In this document: positions 14,421 to 15,896 of the stretch, one piece after another | Layout: each line of letters begins with the position of its first letter | Position numbering within the stretch: position 1 is the stretch's first letter | Assembly: GCA_030671915.1 (NCBI GenBank) | Contig: DAOVHN010000009.1 | Coordinates: forward strand, 1 to 15,896 | Direction of reading: 5' to 3' | Source: Pseudomonadota bacterium | GTDB taxonomy: Bacteria > Pseudomonadota > Alphaproteobacteria > UBA8366 > JADFVY01 | Length of the DNA stretch: 15,896 nucleotides | Translations under genes and position numbers: made by a program | The notes under the pieces: generated by a model | What the model was told of the DNA's origin: nothing | Databases searched by the model: none | What the model saw: only the letters and a program-made list of their open reading frames with translations

Positions 14421-15440
14421 ATGAGCGACCTTCTGCACACCCTGCTGGCCGAGCGGGAATATCTCGTGGCCGACGGCGCCACGGGCACCAACCTGTTCGA
14501 GGCAGGGCTGATGACCGGCGATTCGCCGGAGCTGTGGAATGTCGATCATCCGGACCGGATCGCGGCGCTTCACCGCGGCATGGCCGAGGCCGGGGCCGAC
14601 ATCATCCTGACCAACACCTTCGGCTGCAACCGCTACCGGATGGCGTTGCACGGCGCGCAGGACCGTGTGTCGGAGTTGAACATGGCAGGCGCCCGGATCG
14701 CGCGCGAGGTGGCGGACGCCGCCGGCCGGCCGGTCGTTGTCGCCGGTTCGATGGGCCCGACGGGTGAGATCTACCGGCCGGTCGGGCCGCTGAGCATCGA
14801 GGACGGAAGCGAGGCCTTCGCCGAGCAGGCGCGCGCGCTGGCCGAGGGCGGCGTGGACGTGCTGTGGATCGAGACCATGTCGGGCAAGGAAGAACTGGAG
14901 GCCGCGGTCACCGGCGCGGCCGTCACCGGCCTGCCGATCGTCGCCACCATGACCTTCGACACCAACGGCCACACCATGATGGGGCTGGCCCCGGACGCCG
15001 CGATTCAGTTCGCCCATACCCTTGACGCGGGCCTGGTCGCCTTCGGGTCGAACTGCGGCATCGGCCCGGCGGCGCTGGTGGATTCGGTGCTGGGCATCAG
15101 CGGCGCGTCCAACGAGGGCGACGTTATCGTCGCCAAGGGCAATTGCGGCATCCCGGAATATCACGACGGCCATATCCATTATTCCGGCACGCCGGAGATC
15201 ATGGCCGACTATGCGCGCCTGGCCCGCGACGCCGGCGCACGCATCATCGGCGGCTGTTGCGGCACCTCGCCGGTGCACTTGCGGGCGATCGTCGAGGCGC
15301 TGGACACCTACGAGCCGGGCCCGCGCCCCAGCCGCGCCGATATCGAGGCGAAACTGGGCGCGCTTGCCGCCGGCTCGGAAGCCCTGGAACGCGCCGCTGA
15401 ATCCACCGAACGCCGCCGAAGCCGGCGCCGGCGGGGTTAA
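14421..15440 (+). CDS. Homocysteine S-methyltransferase (BHMT/MmuM family)
   Basis: 339-residue zinc enzyme that transfers a methyl group to homocysteine, making methionine. The fold is recognisable from VADGATGTNLFEAGL at the start and IILTNTFGCNRYRM. The three zinc cysteines are present: Cys212 in GSNCGIGP and Cys279/Cys280 in IGGCCGTSP. Relatives of this size in alphaproteobacteria include betaine-homocysteine methyltransferases, but S-methylmethionine or another methylated onium compound cannot be excluded as donor. The last residues are unusually arginine-rich (ERRRSRRRRG). The ribosome binding site is poor, so the stem-loop just upstream may matter. It lies 385 bp after the MetE/FetAB operon with its own promoter. 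Confidence 0.85.
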   Translation: MSDLLHTLLAEREYLVADGATGTNLFEAGLMTGDSPELWNVDHPDRIAALHRGMAEAGADIILTNTFGCNRYRMALHGAQDRVSELNMAGARIAREVADAAGRPVVVAGSMGPTGEIYRPVGPLSIEDGSEAFAEQARALAEGGVDVLWIETMSGKEELEAAVTGAAVTGLPIVATMTFDTNGHTMMGLAPDAAIQFAHTLDAGLVAFGSNCGIGPAALVDSVLGISGASNEGDVIVAKGNCGIPEYHDGHIHYSGTPEIMADYARLARDAGARIIGGCCGTSPVHLRAIVEALDTYEPGPRPSRADIEAKLGALAAGSEALERAAESTERRRSRRRRG

Positions 15441-15593
15441 TTCCAAGTCTCGTTGGTATTACGCCAAGTCGTCGCGAAAAACAGCAAAAGCAGGAGAGAC
15501 TGCGCTGGATCAATGACTCGGGACGAAACCTGACGGTAATAAGGGCGCAGCTTGGCGGGTATCCCTTCAACTGTATGGTTTAGGGAGTTTCCC
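15441..15593 (+). other. Intergenic region before the cytochrome gene
   Basis: 153 bp without a gene. No clear terminator for the methyltransferase was seen. TTGGCG (from about 15552) with TATGGT 16 nt later is a weak promoter candidate. The ribosome binding site AGGGAG lies 6 nt before the ATG at 15594. Confidence 0.35.
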
Positions 15594-15896
15594 ATGACTA
15601 TCACACGCACAATTATTGTAGCGGCTATGGCGGCAGGTCTGTCAGCGTCGGCGCTTGCGGCCAGTCCGTCGGACTGGTCTGCCATCCCGACGAAAACGGT
15701 AACGCTCTTTTATCCTGGACAGTCCACGTACCAGTGGCTGCGCAGCGACGAGCACAATGGCGCGCAACTGGTGTTGAAGGGCAAGCGCTGCACCACCTGC
15801 CACAAGGGCAAGGAAGCAAAGATGGGCGAGAAGCTGGTCGTCGAGAACAGGCTCGAGCCAATGCCGCTCAAGGGCAAGAATGGCGTCCTCAAGCTG
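15594..15896 (+). CDS. Secreted c-type cytochrome, ethylbenzene-dehydrogenase-related haem protein (partial)
   Basis: Open from ATG 15594 to the window edge (101 codons seen). Residues 1-22 are a signal peptide ending ALA before ASPSDW. The next part, IPTKTVTLFYPGQSTYQWLR, followed by one haem c motif CTTCH (66-70) within KGKRCTTCHKGKEAKMGEKL, resembles the N-terminus of periplasmic haem proteins with an EB_dh-type (ethylbenzene dehydrogenase gamma-like) domain. Such proteins belong to respiratory chains and sit near DMSO-reductase-type or other electron-transfer genes. The domain itself would lie beyond the window, so that assignment is tentative; the c-type haem site and export signal are secure. 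Start supported by AGGGAG 6 nt upstream. Confidence 0.7.
   Translation, partial: MTITRTIIVAAMAAGLSASALAASPSDWSAIPTKTVTLFYPGQSTYQWLRSDEHNGAQLVLKGKRCTTCHKGKEAKMGEKLVVENRLEPMPLKGKNGVLKL

Noticed and set aside
14349..15446. 365-codon minus-strand open frame opposite the homocysteine methyltransferase
   Set aside because: It is the shadow of a gene with intact zinc motifs and has no motif of its own.
1..15896. CRISPR array, prophage, toxin-antitoxin or defence system
   Set aside because: No regularly spaced repeats, phage structural genes, integrase or recognisable toxin-antitoxin pair were found on either strand.

Overview
The window looks like a chromosomal segment of a GC-rich alphaproteobacterium, probably Rhodospirillales-like. 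The grounds are protein style (a TAXI-type TRAP transporter with a fused permease, a 339-aa homocysteine methyltransferase, FetAB, an MSGSN-type proline racemase homologue), strong GC-rich codon use on both strands and a CCA-encoding tRNA. The taxonomic call is inference. No phage, CRISPR array, plasmid or full-length insertion sequence is visible.

Layout. (1) 1-75 (-): 5' end of a small membrane protein resembling DUF2892, with a promoter and an overlapping AT-rich palindrome at 152-200. (2) 233-4104 (-): a YnjBCD-type ABC importer operon (binding protein, double-length permease, ATPase). A 262-bp non-autonomous inverted-repeat element (MITE-like, 940-1201) sits exactly at the permease/ATPase junction. 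(3) 4185-4978 (+): a long 5' leader with a candidate arginine-rich upstream ORF and mutually exclusive hairpins, followed by a GNAT acetyltransferase. (4) 5010-8237 (+): a TAXI-TRAP transporter, with a GntR-like palindrome upstream and a strong terminator between the binding protein and the permease. (5) 8289-8363: tRNA-Gly(CCC) with its own promoter. (6) 8377-9384 (-) nitrilase and 9497-10531 (+) proline racemase-family enzyme, divergent. (7) 10535-11422 (-): a TPR protein. (8) 11570-14035 (+): a short 'core' MetE-like methyltransferase overlapping a FetAB-type ABC pair. (9) 14036-15440 (+): an AT-rich leader with a good promoter, then a BHMT/MmuM-type homocysteine S-methyltransferase. (10) 15594 to the edge (+): start of a secreted c-type cytochrome resembling ethylbenzene-dehydrogenase-type haem proteins.

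How the genes fit together. Much of the segment concerns uptake and catabolism of small organic compounds (ABC and TRAP importers, nitrilase, proline racemase homologue) and homocysteine methylation (two unrelated zinc methyltransferase folds within 4 kb).

The most unusual item is the element at 940-1201. It appears to have inserted into a CTAG within the second and third codons of the ATPase gene and removed its original ATG, which overlapped the permease stop as ATGA. Its terminal repeat, reading outward, supplies a GGAG and a GTG start in the correct frame. It is also open in one frame in both directions, ending in TAG that overlaps the new GTG (TAGTG). The second most interesting item is the switch-like leader upstream of the GNAT gene.
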